The notes: generated from the sequence alone by a model not told the origin. 64,000 bases of DNA from Woeseiaceae bacterium (GCA_013043165.1 JABDOQ010000104.1:1-64000); one strand, 5' to 3'. Positions 9,494 through 22,231 are shown, counted from the first letter of the stretch. Program-made: numbers and translations.

Positions 9494-9949
9494 CTAATCG
9501 GCCTCGGTTTCCGGCCCGCCGTTCTTCAGGTAAGGCATGCGAACCAATTCCAGGTAGCGCCCACTGCTGGGGCGCGGAACAGCACGGAGGTGCAAGCCCA
9601 CCAGGCCTTTGTTATTGACGCCGAGAAACAGTCGTGATTGACCCAGCTCAGCGAGGGTCAGGAATGACAAGCTGCGCAGTTTACTGGCGCGCCCCAGAAT
9701 GCCGGAGTCCTGAAAATCGAGATTGCTCATCGGTCGGGACCAGTCGTCGGTATAGGTCACCGTTTCGATTGGATAATTCAGCTGCCAGCGCGGCGCATAC
9801 GCGGATTGCGCTTGCAGCGATTCAAGCGAGAGTGCCGGAATCGGCGCTGGTTTGCCGTCGCCGCGGGCGACAGTCGCATCATCAGCGAGAGCGGCTGCAG
9901 GCAGCAACGGGCTGACAAACAAAAACACCATCCATTTGGCTCTTAACAT
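9494..9949 (-). CDS. Exported hypothetical protein
   Basis: The start is taken at ATG 9949, because GAGGGAG sits about 8 bases upstream and the protein then opens with a clear signal peptide (MLRAKWMVFLFVSPLLPAAALA). The mature part is about 130 aa with no family I recognise. It contains aromatic beta-strand-like stretches (YAPRWQLNYPIETVTY) and a Leu/Arg-rich segment (LGRASKLRSLSFLTLAELG). The frame is open further upstream to 10285, but that extension lacks a Shine-Dalgarno. It is divergent from nhaA and convergent with rbsK. No function is assigned; a periplasmic or outer-membrane-associated location is inferred from the signal peptide. Confidence 0.75.
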   Translation of the reverse strand: MLRAKWMVFLFVSPLLPAAALADDATVARGDGKPAPIPALSLESLQAQSAYAPRWQLNYPIETVTYTDDWSRPMSNLDFQDSGILGRASKLRSLSFLTLAELGQSRLFLGVNNKGLVGLHLRAVPRPSSGRYLELVRMPYLKNGGPETEAD

Positions 9950-10169
9950 GACCTGGCTCCCTCGAGTCACGACGTCATCTATCACTCCGGCCGGCAAATC
10001 GAATCGGTCGTGATATACGCTGCTACAATTTGGCAGAAACAACGGCCAAAATCGTTTGTCTGCATCACGGAATGAACGATTGACCGCGTCGGGTGTTATG
10101 TAAGGTAGTGGCGTGGCAAAATAGACGTCCGTCCAACATGGCCGCTCAGGCAGACCTGGAAAGACCACA

Positions 10170-11375
10170 GTGCAACAGCTCGTACCCAAAGTAATCGTTG
10201 ATTCATTGAGTGACTTCCTGGACCTTGAATCGTCCAGCGGTATTCTGCTGGTTATTGCCGCCGTCGTGGCAATGGTCGTTGCCAACTCGCCGCTGGCGCC
10301 GCTCTATGCCTCGCTCATCGATCTTCCCGTTGGCGTTCGCGTCGGTGCCTTCGAAATCGAGAAACCGCTCCTGCTGTGGATCAATGACGGGCTGATGGCC
10401 GTTTTCTTTTTCCTGGTAGGCCTGGAGCTCAAGCGTGAAATACTTGATGGCCAGCTTTCAGATCCCAGGGAAATCGTCCTGCCGGCGCTTGGCGCGTTTG
10501 GCGGGATGTTATTTCCTGCGGCCATCTATATCTGGGTCAACCAGGGTGACAACACGGCGCTGCAGGGCTGGGCGATTCCGGCGGCGACCGATATCGCTTT
10601 CGCGCTGGCAATACTCGCGCTGCTTGGAAGCCGTGTGCCGCTCTCGCTGAAAATCTTCCTGGTTTCGGTAGCGATATTCGATGACGTTGGCGCGATTGTG
10701 ATTATCGCGTTGTTTTATACAAGTGACCTTTCGGTCGCGGCGCTCGTAACCGCAGCATGCTGCCTGCCGATCCTGTGGGCCCTGAATCGGCGTGGCGTCC
10801 TGGAATTTACTCCCTATCTTCTTGTTGGGCTCATCATGTGGGTTGCCGTTCTCAAGTCCGGCGTTCACGCCACGTTGGCCGGCGTGCTGTTGGCCTTTTT
10901 CATCCCGCTCCGGGACCGGAATAAGGCGCGGTCTCCGTTGCATGAGATTGAACACGATCTTCATACGGCCGTTGCTTTTGGCATTCTGCCGGTCTTTGCA
11001 TTTGCGAACGCCGGAATATCGCTTGGCGGGCTCTCCGTCGAATCGTTCCTTCATCCTGTGCCGCTCGGTATTATCGGCGGTCTCTTCATCGGCAAGCAGC
11101 TGGGTGTTTTTGTCTTCTGCTGGCTGGGCGTTCTGCTCGGCATAGCACGCCTGCCGGACGAGCTGCGCTGGGCGCACATCTATGGTACGGCGCTGCTGTG
11201 CGGCGTCGGTTTTACGATGAGCCTGTTCATCGGTTCGCTGGCTTTCGAGGAGACCGGCGTCAACCTGCTCTTCGACGAGCGGCTCGGAATTATCGCGGGG
11301 TCACTGCTGTCCGGAATCTGCGGTTACCTGGTACTGAGAATGTCACTGCCGGAAACGCTACGGGCCGAAACCTAG
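10170..11375 (+). CDS. nhaA: Na+/H+ antiporter NhaA
   Basis: The 401-aa polytopic inner-membrane protein has the NhaA signature. [19 protein letters not shown] carries Asp141, and Asp171-Asp172 ([10 protein letters not shown]) match the ion-binding acidic pair Asp163-Asp164 of the E. coli protein. [11 protein letters not shown] is the conserved C-terminal motif. It extrudes Na+ in exchange for protons and so supports pH and salt homeostasis, consistent with a saline habitat. The GTG start at 10170 is preceded by GGAAAG. Its stop overlaps the stop of the convergent TPR gene through a shared CTAG. Confidence 0.95.
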   Translation: MQQLVPKVIVDSLSDFLDLESSSGILLVIAAVVAMVVANSPLAPLYASLIDLPVGVRVGAFEIEKPLLLWINDGLMAVFFFLVGLELKREILDGQLSDPREIVLPALGAFGGMLFPAAIYIWVNQGDNTALQGWAIPAATDIAFALAILALLGSRVPLSLKIFLVSVAIFDDVGAIVIIALFYTSDLSVAALVTAACCLPILWALNRRGVLEFTPYLLVGLIMWVAVLKSGVHATLAGVLLAFFIPLRDRNKARSPLHEIEHDLHTAVAFGILPVFAFANAGISLGGLSVESFLHPVPLGIIGGLFIGKQLGVFVFCWLGVLLGIARLPDELRWAHIYGTALLCGVGFTMSLFIGSLAFEETGVNLLFDERLGIIAGSLLSGICGYLVLRMSLPETLRAET

Positions 11376-11947
11376 GGTAGCGCTTCGAGCATCCTCATTG
11401 CAGATTGCCGAATTGAGTCGTCGCTGCCGGTTTCTGTCGCCGTTGTGAGCGCCTTGCGCGCTTGCTCGACATTGCCGACCTGGCTGTTGACGAAGCCCAG
11501 CGTCAGCCAGATTCTCTGATTGCCGGCGTTGACCGCAATACCTTCGTTGAGGCGGCGCAAGGCCTCATCCGAACGACCCAGGTAATGCAGCGTCAAACCC
11601 AGGTTGTTGTAGATTTCCGCATTGCCGGGATCGAATGTGAGCAGACGTTCGTACGCGTTCGCCGCCAGCTGGTACTGCCCTTCGCTAAAGAATCGGTCTG
11701 CCTGGCGGGATAATTCAGCCGGGTCCTGCGCGAGCGATTCGCCGAACACGCCTGGCGCAAGCCGCGTGATGTCGGATTCCGTGACGCCTTGCGGCCACAC
11801 GCTGCCTGGGGAGGTGATCGTCGTTGGGTGCGCGCTGACCTTTGCCGGCCGCTGCGTGTAGAAATCCCGCGTTATCGCGAAAACGGCGAGTCCGAAGAGG
11901 ACCTGGAATACGGCCATCAAAAGCCAGAACCTGGTATCGCGAATCAT
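11372..11947 (-). CDS. Membrane-anchored tetratricopeptide repeat protein
   Basis: The 191-aa protein has one N-terminal membrane helix (residues 8-25, [19 protein letters not shown]), a linker, and about three TPR units from residue 80 onward ([23 protein letters not shown], then [11 protein letters not shown], then [13 protein letters not shown]; each quoted piece spans one helix pair). TPR domains mediate protein-protein contacts; the partner is unknown. Topology suggests a periplasmic repeat domain. It is divergent from the M3 peptidase gene and overlaps nhaA by four bases at the 3' ends. Confidence 0.85.
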   Translation of the reverse strand: MIRDTRFWLLMAVFQVLFGLAVFAITRDFYTQRPAKVSAHPTTITSPGSVWPQGVTESDITRLAPGVFGESLAQDPAELSRQADRFFSEGQYQLAANAYERLLTFDPGNAEIYNNLGLTLHYLGRSDEALRRLNEGIAVNAGNQRIWLTLGFVNSQVGNVEQARKALTTATETGSDDSIRQSAMRMLEALP

Positions 11948-12125
11948 GTGTTGTCGAACCTTTATGGTGATTGGTAGTCGGATAACCGAGAATGTCGGTA
12001 ATGATTAGATGACAATAACCAGCCAGTCGGGGGAGATCAATGATTCGTGCTGCAGCGATCGCGGCAGCGGCAACTGCAGTATGATCTCGCCGACTTCGGC
12101 TATACATGAACAAAGGAACTGACGC

Positions 12126-14366
12126 ATGCGCGCAATCAACGTCATATTACTGCTTGCCCTGGTCACAGCCATTCACGGCTGCGGGGAATCAAAGGAAACA
12201 GCCATGTCGAAAGCGCCAGCCGAAACGGTGACGATTGCCGTTCCCGCCGATATCGGCAAGACGGCCGACGCGCTGCTTGCATCGATTCCGGCTGCGGACT
12301 CCGACAACGATGCAGGCGACGTGCTCCTGTCCGAGTATTCCGGCCCCTATGGTGGGGTACCGCATTTCGACACTATGAACGTCGCCGGCATGAAGCCGGC
12401 ACTCGAGGCGGGCATGGCGCGCAGCCTCGCCGAAATCGATGCGATCGCGAATAACCCGGAGCCGCCCGATTTCGCCAATACGATCATTGCACTCGAACGC
12501 ACCGGCGAGGACCTGGGGCGCGTCTTCACCTATTGGGGCATCTGGAGCTCCAATATGTCGACGCCCGAGTTCCGCGAGATCCAGCAGGAGATGGCGCCGA
12601 AACTGGCGGAGTTCCGCTCGAAGATCACGCAGAACGATGCGCTATTCCAGCGCGTCAAGCGCGTTTATGAAAGCGACGAATACAAATCGCTGCCGGCCTA
12701 TGAACAGCGGCTTGTCTGGCTGACCTACGACGGCTTTGCAAGCGACGGGGCTACGCTCAAGGGAGAGGCGAAGCAGCGCTATGCCGCGATCAATCAGCGT
12801 CTCGCCGAGCTTTATACGCAGTTCGCAAACAATGTTCTTGCCGACGAGGAAGGCTACGTAACCTATATCACGTCGATGCAGCTCGGCGGTTTGCCCGAGT
12901 CTTTCGTTGCGGCCGCCAAAGCGGCGGCCGGGGAACGCGGTCAGGCCGGTAAATATGCGATCACGAATACGCGTTCGTCGATGGATCCGTTCCTGACCTT
13001 CTCAGACGAGCGTGCGCTTCGCGAAAAGGTTTGGCGCACCTATTACAGCCGCGGCGACAATGGCGACGATCACGACAACAACGCGATCATTGCCGAAATC
13101 GTCAAGCTGCGTGACGAGCGCGTCGCGCTGCTCGACTACGACAATTACGCGGCGTGGCGATTGCAGAATCGGATGGCCAAGACGCCCGAGCGCGCGCTCG
13201 GGCTGATGGAAGCCGTCTGGCCCGCCGCCGTCGCCCGTGTGCGCGAGGAAGTTGCCGACATGCAGAAAATTGCCGACGCGGAAGGCGCCGACATCACGAT
13301 CGAGCCTTGGGATTACCGCTACTACATGGAGAAGTTGCGCAAGGAGCGCTACGCGCTCGATTCCGACGAAGTGAAGCAGTACCTGCAGCTCGACAAACTG
13401 CGTGAAGCAATGTTTTTTGTCGCAGGCGAACTTTTCAATTTCAAATTCACGCCGGTCACAGCAGGTTCGGTGCCGGTCTGGCATCCGGATGTAAAGGTCT
13501 GGGAAGTCACGGACAAAACCTCGGGCGAGCATGTCGGCCTCTGGTATCTTGACCCATTCGCACGCCAGGGCAAGCGATCGGGCGCCTGGGCAACCAGTTA
13601 TCGAAGTCACGAGACCTATAACGGCAAACAGACGCCGCTGGTATCCAACAACTCTAATTTCGTGAAGGGCGAGGAAGGCAGGCCTGTACTCGTTTCGTGG
13701 GACGATGCTACGACATTTTTCCATGAGTTCGGACACGCGCTGCACGGCCTGTCGTCAAAAGTCGCATATCCGACGCTCAATGGCGGCGTGCGTGACTACA
13801 CCGAATTCCAGTCGCAGCTGCTCGAGCGCTGGCTCATGACAGACGAAGTTATCGACAACTACCTGGTGCATTACAAGACCGGTGAGCCAATGCCCGCGGA
13901 GCTCGTGCAGAAAATCAAGGATGCCGCGACCTTCATGCAGGGCTTCGGCACGACGGAATATCTCGCGTCAGCCCTCGTCGACATGCGCTACCACACGATC
14001 GACCCCGAAGGGCTCGACCCCGACGCTTTCGAGAAAGCGACACTTGCAGACCTTGGCATGCCGAAGGAAATCGTCATGCGCCACCGCAGTCCTCACTTCG
14101 GCCACATTTTCTCGGGTGAAGGCTATTCGGCCGGCTACTACGGCTACATGTGGGCCGACGTGCTGACGGCTGACGCCGCCGAAGCCTTCAAGGAGGCACC
14201 GGGCGGTTTCTACGACAAGGAACTTGCCAGGCGACTCGTCGACAATCTCTTTTCCGTTCGCAATGCGGTCGACCCGGCGGACGCATATCGGGCTTTTCGC
14301 GGCCGCGACGCCGAGATCGGTGCCCTGATGCGCGATCGCGGGTTTCCGGAACCAGCAAAAAAATAA
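12126..14366 (+). CDS. M3-family metallopeptidase (peptidyl-dipeptidase Dcp-like) lipoprotein
   Basis: The 746-aa protein begins with a lipoprotein-like signal peptide ending HGC (Cys19), so it is probably exported. The zinc motif HEFGH occupies residues 533-537 (FFHEFGHALHG), and the downstream third ligand fits GGVRDYTEFQSQLLE, the usual M3 arrangement. M3A enzymes such as Dcp release dipeptides or cleave short oligopeptides. The sequence GEGYSAGYYGYMWADVL near the C-terminus matches the substrate-binding segment of the Dcp/oligopeptidase A group. It is a stand-alone gene, divergent from the TPR gene. Confidence 0.93.
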   Translation: MRAINVILLLALVTAIHGCGESKETAMSKAPAETVTIAVPADIGKTADALLASIPAADSDNDAGDVLLSEYSGPYGGVPHFDTMNVAGMKPALEAGMARSLAEIDAIANNPEPPDFANTIIALERTGEDLGRVFTYWGIWSSNMSTPEFREIQQEMAPKLAEFRSKITQNDALFQRVKRVYESDEYKSLPAYEQRLVWLTYDGFASDGATLKGEAKQRYAAINQRLAELYTQFANNVLADEEGYVTYITSMQLGGLPESFVAAAKAAAGERGQAGKYAITNTRSSMDPFLTFSDERALREKVWRTYYSRGDNGDDHDNNAIIAEIVKLRDERVALLDYDNYAAWRLQNRMAKTPERALGLMEAVWPAAVARVREEVADMQKIADAEGADITIEPWDYRYYMEKLRKERYALDSDEVKQYLQLDKLREAMFFVAGELFNFKFTPVTAGSVPVWHPDVKVWEVTDKTSGEHVGLWYLDPFARQGKRSGAWATSYRSHETYNGKQTPLVSNNSNFVKGEEGRPVLVSWDDATTFFHEFGHALHGLSSKVAYPTLNGGVRDYTEFQSQLLERWLMTDEVIDNYLVHYKTGEPMPAELVQKIKDAATFMQGFGTTEYLASALVDMRYHTIDPEGLDPDAFEKATLADLGMPKEIVMRHRSPHFGHIFSGEGYSAGYYGYMWADVLTADAAEAFKEAPGGFYDKELARRLVDNLFSVRNAVDPADAYRAFRGRDAEIGALMRDRGFPEPAKK

Positions 14367-14391
14367 CGGCAACCGGCCTTTCGGAGCGCGC

Positions 14392-14790
14392 CTAGTCGAG
14401 ATGGAAGGACTCAGGTAGAAGCCCGGCTACGGAGTATTCCTGCCATTCCTTGCTGTCGTCGATCACGATGACGACCGTGTTCTTGTCGGCGAATTCGTTG
14501 ATGCGCTGGCGGCATCCGCCGCAAGGCGTGCACGGCCCGATCTCGGCATAACCACCCGCGACCGCTATCCGAACGATGCGTTTGCCACCTTCCTGCACCA
14601 TTGCGGCGATTGCAGCCGCCTCGGCGCAGTTGCCGAGGTTGTAAGCGGCATTCTCGACATTACAACCGACGTGCAGGCGACCCTGATCGTCGATAATAGC
14701 GGCCCCAACGCTGTAGTTGGAGTAACGACTGTAGGCGTTCTTGCGAGCCTCCCTGGCCGCATTGATCAGATCATCATTCCGTATGGTCAT
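14392..14790 (-). CDS. cdd: Cytidine deaminase
   Basis: The 132-aa protein is the short homotetrameric type of cytidine deaminase. Zinc ligands and catalytic Glu are visible as NCAEAAA (Cys55, Glu57) and PCTPCGGCRQ (Cys87, Cys90). It converts cytidine and deoxycytidine to uridine and deoxyuridine, which DeoA can then split. The ATG at 14790 lies one base after the preA stop on the same strand, so it is the last gene of the pyrimidine catabolic operon. Confidence 0.95.
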   Translation of the reverse strand: MTIRNDDLINAAREARKNAYSRYSNYSVGAAIIDDQGRLHVGCNVENAAYNLGNCAEAAAIAAMVQEGGKRIVRIAVAGGYAEIGPCTPCGGCRQRINEFADKNTVVIVIDDSKEWQEYSVAGLLPESFHLD

Positions 14791-14791
14791 G

Positions 14792-16090
14792 TTATTTCGT
14801 CTTCCGCATCGGGTTATTGCGATGCGTCGTCCAGTCGGCTTTTTCCGGCGAGATCGTCTCGCCGGTCCTTGGGTCGATGCCCTCAGTCAGCTGATGCATG
14901 GAAATGCAGCCCTCTACAGGACACACACTGACACACAAATTGCAGCCAACGCATTCGGAATCGATTACTTCAAAGCGCCGTTCGCCGTTGACCGTGTGCG
15001 TGATGGCCTGGTGCGACGTGTCCTCGCATACGACGTGGCAGCGGCCGCACTGGATGCACAGCTCCTGATCGATGACGGCCTTTTCCACGTAGTTAAGGTT
15101 CAGATACTGCCAGTCGGTGACGCTCGGCACGGCTTTTCCGATCAGTTCGTCAAGGGTCAGCTGTTTGTCGTCAAGAAAGTTGTTCAGGCCGTCAACGAGG
15201 TCGTCGATGATCTTGAATCCATAGACCATTGCGGCCGTGCACACCTGCACATTGCTCGCGCCCAGCGCCAGGAAATCGACGGCGTCGCGCCAGTCGCTGA
15301 TGCCACCGATACCCGAGATGGGAAGGGATCGAGTCTCTTTCGTGCGCGCAATTTCAGCCACCATGTTCAGCGCGATCGGTTTTACCGCTTCGCCGCAGTA
15401 GCCACCGTGCGTGCCCATGCCGTCAGTCGTCGGGTACATAGTCAGCGAGTCGTAGTCCACGCGCATGATCGAATTAATCGTATTGATCAACGACACGGCG
15501 TCGGCGCCGCCGTCGAGTGCGGCTTTGGCCGGCGGCAGGATGTTCGTGACGTTGGGCGTGAGTTTCACAATAACGGGCACCGAGGCGGCTTTTTTTGCCC
15601 ACTCGGCGGCCATCTGAATGTATTCGGGCACCTGGCCCACGGCTGCACCCATGCCCCGCTCGGACATGCCGTGCGGGCAACCGAAATTGAGTTCGAACGC
15701 GTCGATGCCGGTTTCTTCGACCATGGGCAGGTACTTCGCCCAGGTCGGTTCGTTCATCGGCAGCATAACGGATGCGACCAACGCGCGATCCGGCCAGTCT
15801 TGCTTGATCTGCCGCATCTCGTCGAGGTTGGTCTGCAGCGGCCGGTCGGTAATCAGTTCGATGTTATTGAAACCGATGACACGCCGCTCGTTGCTGTGGA
15901 TCGCACTGTAACGTGGGCCACTGACGTTGACGATGGGCGGATCCTCGCCCAACGTTTTCCAGACCGCACCACCCCAGCCGGCTTCGAATGCGCGATTGAC
16001 GTTGTAGGCTTTGTCGGTCGGCGGCGCAGATGCAAGCCAGAACGGATTCGGTGACGAAATGCCCAGGAACGTCGTCTTGAGGTCCGCCAT
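14792..16090 (-). CDS. preA: NAD-dependent dihydropyrimidine dehydrogenase, subunit PreA
   Basis: The 432-aa protein combines a dihydroorotate-dehydrogenase-like FMN barrel (about residues 1-310; NFGCPHGMSERGMG surrounds the active-site Cys loop) with a C-terminal ferredoxin domain of two 4Fe-4S motifs, CIQCGRCHVVC and CVGCNLCVSVCPVEGC. With PreT it reduces uracil and thymine to dihydrouracil and dihydrothymine. It is two bases downstream of preT and one base upstream of cdd, so co-transcription is very likely. Length and motifs match the two-subunit bacterial enzyme rather than the single-chain eukaryotic one. Confidence 0.96.
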   Translation of the reverse strand: MADLKTTFLGISSPNPFWLASAPPTDKAYNVNRAFEAGWGGAVWKTLGEDPPIVNVSGPRYSAIHSNERRVIGFNNIELITDRPLQTNLDEMRQIKQDWPDRALVASVMLPMNEPTWAKYLPMVEETGIDAFELNFGCPHGMSERGMGAAVGQVPEYIQMAAEWAKKAASVPVIVKLTPNVTNILPPAKAALDGGADAVSLINTINSIMRVDYDSLTMYPTTDGMGTHGGYCGEAVKPIALNMVAEIARTKETRSLPISGIGGISDWRDAVDFLALGASNVQVCTAAMVYGFKIIDDLVDGLNNFLDDKQLTLDELIGKAVPSVTDWQYLNLNYVEKAVIDQELCIQCGRCHVVCEDTSHQAITHTVNGERRFEVIDSECVGCNLCVSVCPVEGCISMHQLTEGIDPRTGETISPEKADWTTHRNNPMRKTK

Positions 16091-16092
16091 GT

Positions 16093-17448
16093 TTATTCTC
16101 CCCTCAGCCGGCGGTCGATGTCGATGGCCGCGACCTTGCCCTGCTGGACCGCCGTAACCGTGAGGTCGTCGCCACCCGCTACGCAGTCACCGCCGGCCCA
16201 GACATCAGGAAGTGTCGTCCTGCCGGCCTCGTTGACGACGATACGGTCGTGTCGAATCTCGAGGCCTGCTGCATCCTTCCCTAGCACGCCAACGTCGAGT
16301 ATTTGTCCGATCGCCTTGAACACCGTATCCGCCGTGAGTTCGAAACCGTCACCGTGTGAGGTTAAACGGCCATTGCTATCGAGTGCCGTTCGCTCAAAGC
16401 GGATGGTCGTTACATGGTCGTCGCCGAGCAGTTCCACGGGCTTCGCCCAGTGATGAATCGTCACGCCGTTTGTCTGAGCCAGGTCCTGTTCGTACCGGCT
16501 TGCGCCCATTTGCTCGGGACCGCGGCGGTAGACGATATCGACAAGCTCGGCGCCCAGGCGTTTGCTTTGCAAAGCAATGTCGATTGCCGTCATGCCGCCG
16601 CCGATGACGACCACGCGGCGACCGACCGGCAGCTTGCCGAGGTCGTCGGACTGGCGGATTTCAGCGATGTATTCGATGGCGCTGTCCACGCCCGGCAGTG
16701 TCTCGTGGTCGAGGCCGAGCGTATTTGTCGATCCCAGACCAATACCGATGAAAACCGCGTCATAGGAATCACGCAGATCCTGCAGCGTGAAATCTTTGCC
16801 GAGCGTTTCGCCCTTGCGAAGTTCGATGCCACCGATCGACAAAATGTATTCGACTTCCTTCTGTGCAAAATCATCGACCGTCTTATACGCGGCGATACCG
16901 TATTCGTTCAAACCGCCCGGTTTGTCGTCTCGATTGAGAACCACGACGTCGTGACCAAGCATCGCAAGCCGATGTGCGCAGGACAGGCCTGCGGGACCCG
17001 CGCCAACTACGGCGACCTTTTTGCCCGTGGCGGCAGCACGCGAAAAAAGCGGAGTTCCCTGGTCGAATACCGGATCGGTCGCGTAGCGTTGCAGCAGACC
17101 GATTTCCACGGGCTTTTCTTCGTGCGTGTTTCTGACGCAGGCGTCTTCGCAAAGCACCTCGGTCGGGCACACGCGCGCGCACATGCCGCCCATGATATTT
17201 TCGCCGAGGATCGTGTGCGCGGAACCGCGAATGTTGTCGCTGCGAATCTTCTGAATAAAGCCTGGTATATCAATGCCGGTCGGGCACGCCGTGGTGCAGG
17301 GTGCGTCAAAGCAGAAATAGCAGCGATCGGCCGCGATCAATGCTTCTGAGCGAGACAAGGGCGGATGCAGGTCGCCAAAATTGCGCGCGATCTGGTCTTT
17401 GTCCAGACGGTGGCTGCGGATATCAGCCTGCTGTTTGTTCTTGCTCAT
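16093..17448 (-). CDS. preT: NAD-dependent dihydropyrimidine dehydrogenase, subunit PreT
   Basis: The 451-aa flavoprotein has an N-terminal Fe-S domain (CYFCFDAPCTTACPTGID and MCARVCPTEVLCEDAC). This is followed by an FAD-binding motif GAGPAGLSCAHRLA and a second dinucleotide motif GGGMTAIDIALQSKRLGAE. It resembles GltD-type oxidoreductases and passes electrons from NADH to PreA. The gene sits 13 bp downstream of hydA and two bases before preA. The neighbours (dihydropyrimidinase, PreA, uracil/allantoin-type permease) favour PreT over a glutamate synthase small subunit. Confidence 0.95.
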   Translation of the reverse strand: MSKNKQQADIRSHRLDKDQIARNFGDLHPPLSRSEALIAADRCYFCFDAPCTTACPTGIDIPGFIQKIRSDNIRGSAHTILGENIMGGMCARVCPTEVLCEDACVRNTHEEKPVEIGLLQRYATDPVFDQGTPLFSRAAATGKKVAVVGAGPAGLSCAHRLAMLGHDVVVLNRDDKPGGLNEYGIAAYKTVDDFAQKEVEYILSIGGIELRKGETLGKDFTLQDLRDSYDAVFIGIGLGSTNTLGLDHETLPGVDSAIEYIAEIRQSDDLGKLPVGRRVVVIGGGMTAIDIALQSKRLGAELVDIVYRRGPEQMGASRYEQDLAQTNGVTIHHWAKPVELLGDDHVTTIRFERTALDSNGRLTSHGDGFELTADTVFKAIGQILDVGVLGKDAAGLEIRHDRIVVNEAGRTTLPDVWAGGDCVAGGDDLTVTAVQQGKVAAIDIDRRLRGE

Positions 17449-17461
17449 GGCAGTATCAAGT

Positions 17462-20376
<2,915 letters not shown>

Positions 20377-20414
20377 CGGTTTCCTCCCTCAAGGAATTGC
20401 CGGTCGACGGTTTG

Positions 20415-21287
20415 CTAGTTATCCGTCAGGGGACCGTAGGTTTCCGGCCTGCGATCACGGAAGAACTGCCAGGTGTCTCGAACTTCGCGAATCATGTCGA
20501 GATCGATCTCATGCACCAGCAGTTCGTCGTCGCCGTAGCTCGCCTGGGCTTCGATCGTGCCGCGAGGATTGACGATGTAGCTGGAGCCGTAAAACTCACC
20601 CATCTGCTTCGCCCAGGGTTCTTCGGTGCCAATGCGGTTTATCGCGCCGATAAAGACGCCGTTGGCGGCGGCCGAAGCTGGCTGCTCCAGCTCCCACAGG
20701 TATTTGCTGAGTCCGGCAACCGTGGCCGACGGATTAACGATGTATTCGGCACCGTTCAGCGCGAGTGCACGCCAGCCTTCGGGAAAATGCCGGTCATAGC
20801 AGATGTACACGCCGAGCTTGACGTAGGCCGTGTCAAAAACCGGGTAGCCCGAGTCGCCGGGCTTGAAGAAAAATTTCTCGAAGAAGCCGGGATCGACCTG
20901 CGGGATATGCGTCTTTCGATATTTTCCGAGATACTTGCCGTCAGCGTCAATGACGGCAGCCGTGTTGTAATAAACACCGGTCATGTGTTCTTCATATATT
21001 GGCACGACAATGACCATGCTGTGTTTTTTTGCATAGTCCTGCATGAGCTTGGTCGTGTATCCGTCGGGAATGTTTTCCGCGGCCGCATACCATTTCCTGT
21101 CCTGGCTTGGGCAAAAATACGGCTGCGTAAAAACTTCCTGGAAACAAAGGACCTGCACGCCCTGTTTTGCGGCATCTTCGATATAGGGAATATGCGCTTC
21201 GATCATGCGATCCCGAATGGCCTCAGGACTCATCGAGCCATCGCCCTTGAGCGCCATCTGAATCAAACCACACTTCACTTTTGCCAT
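20415..21287 (-). CDS. Beta-ureidopropionase / N-carbamoyl-beta-alanine amidase (nitrilase superfamily)
   Basis: The start is set at ATG 21287, preceded by AAAGGGGA at good spacing. The resulting 290-aa product has the nitrilase catalytic triad Glu51 (CFQEVF), Lys125 (YRKTHIP) and Cys163 (YICYDRHFPEGWR). It hydrolyses N-carbamoyl-beta-alanine to beta-alanine, CO2 and ammonia, the third step of reductive pyrimidine breakdown. Being the first pathway enzyme of an operon with the NCS1 permease, HydA, PreT and PreA makes this role much more likely than a generic carbon-nitrogen hydrolase. The stop is 38 bp upstream of the permease start. Confidence 0.93.
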   Translation of the reverse strand: MAKVKCGLIQMALKGDGSMSPEAIRDRMIEAHIPYIEDAAKQGVQVLCFQEVFTQPYFCPSQDRKWYAAAENIPDGYTTKLMQDYAKKHSMVIVVPIYEEHMTGVYYNTAAVIDADGKYLGKYRKTHIPQVDPGFFEKFFFKPGDSGYPVFDTAYVKLGVYICYDRHFPEGWRALALNGAEYIVNPSATVAGLSKYLWELEQPASAAANGVFIGAINRIGTEEPWAKQMGEFYGSSYIVNPRGTIEAQASYGDDELLVHEIDLDMIREVRDTWQFFRDRRPETYGPLTDN

Positions 21288-21342
21288 TAGATTCCCCTTT
21301 AATACTACCGCTCGAGTGTAGCGAGTTATCCTCGACTTGGCA

Positions 21343-22182
21343 TCACTTGAACGATGTCCAGGAACCGTGCATCGGCCCCGGCAGGATATACCAGCCATTG
21401 CCCCAATAATCTGTGTGCTCCTCAACCAACCGTGTCCGGCTGGCTTTAGTTGCCGGTTCAGTGCACGGCCCGTAGAGCTTCCTGCGCACGCAGGGCACGA
21501 AATCGCCGAGATCGTCGCCGAACAGCATAATCACACGATGCGTCGTGGCGATATGTTCTCTCCGCCCTATTTTTGCACGATCCCAGTCGTTTTCATCGGC
21601 CAGCATTACATGCGCATCGTCAGTGCTGATACCAATCGATTCGAGCTCGTCGATTACGCCATGCTTTTGCGGACAAGGATCCGGATCGTCATCGATTAGT
21701 TCGCACGGCCGATTGGTGACGAAGAAAACTTCAACACCGGCTTTCCTCGCGGCCGCAACGAACTCGACGACGCCGGGCACCGGTATCGCGGCATGCTCTC
21801 GATAGAAATCGTACAGCTTGCGATTCGTAAAAGGGCGTTCGAAAGCGAGCTGAAAATCGACATTGCTGACGACGGTTTCGTCAACATCGAGAATGACGGC
21901 AGGCGGCAGATTCTCGGCGCCGGTCTGGCCGGGCATGGCGCTCCACGATCTGTCACTGATGTATCCCGGAAGCGCGGCCGCGGCGATTTTATACACCTGC
22001 TTCGTGACAGCCCCGTATTCAGCCGCGTGCTTGACCCACAGCAGCCCGAGATCCTGGTTTGGATCGTATGCGCCCGGCGACGGCGCAGGCGTTGCTTGAG
22101 GCGGCGCCGGTGCCGGTGCCGAGGCACAGGCGACGAGCACGGATAACGCGACAATAGTCGAAACGAGGTGCGGTCGAGTCAT
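21343..22182 (-). CDS. Lipoprotein e(P4)-family 5'-nucleotidase / acid phosphatase
   Basis: ATG 22182 is chosen because AGGA lies 8-11 bases upstream and the product then starts with a lipoprotein signal (lipobox LVAC, Cys19). The 279-aa protein has the HAD catalytic motif ILDVDETVVSN (Asp99, Asp101) and a later acidic motif GDDLGDF. The e(P4) family of class C acid phosphatases dephosphorylates nucleoside monophosphates at the outer membrane, supplying nucleosides for import. It is divergent from a UshA-like nucleotidase with only 47 bp between the starts, and it lies 55 bp upstream of the pyrimidine catabolic genes on the same strand, possibly leading that operon. Confidence 0.92.
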   Translation of the reverse strand: MTRPHLVSTIVALSVLVACASAPAPAPPQATPAPSPGAYDPNQDLGLLWVKHAAEYGAVTKQVYKIAAAALPGYISDRSWSAMPGQTGAENLPPAVILDVDETVVSNVDFQLAFERPFTNRKLYDFYREHAAIPVPGVVEFVAAARKAGVEVFFVTNRPCELIDDDPDPCPQKHGVIDELESIGISTDDAHVMLADENDWDRAKIGRREHIATTHRVIMLFGDDLGDFVPCVRRKLYGPCTEPATKASRTRLVEEHTDYWGNGWYILPGPMHGSWTSFK

Positions 22183-22193
22183 GGTTTGTCCTG

Positions 22194-22231
22194 ATGCGAG
22201 CAGTAGCCGAATCAGGTTAGCATGCTCGCAT
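22194..22231. promoter_or_regulatory. Inverted repeat between divergent nucleotidase genes
   Basis: ATGCGAGCA at 22194-22202 and its exact complement TGCTCGCAT at 22223-22231 form a 9-bp inverted repeat with a 20-bp spacer. It fills most of the 47-bp region between the two divergent 5'-nucleotidase starts, and the right arm overlaps the ATG at 22230. It could be an operator shared by both genes; no regulator is assigned. Confidence 0.4.

Noticed and set aside
9950-10169. N-terminal extension of the exported protein toward 10285
   Set aside because: The extended part lacks a signal peptide and Shine-Dalgarno, overlaps the nhaA start, and ATG 9949 has both signals.
14741-16054. Long plus-strand open frame (437 codons) opposite preA
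   Set aside because: Preserved only because of codon bias of preA on the other strand; the encoded protein has no recognisable domain, no good start signal, and preA is certain.
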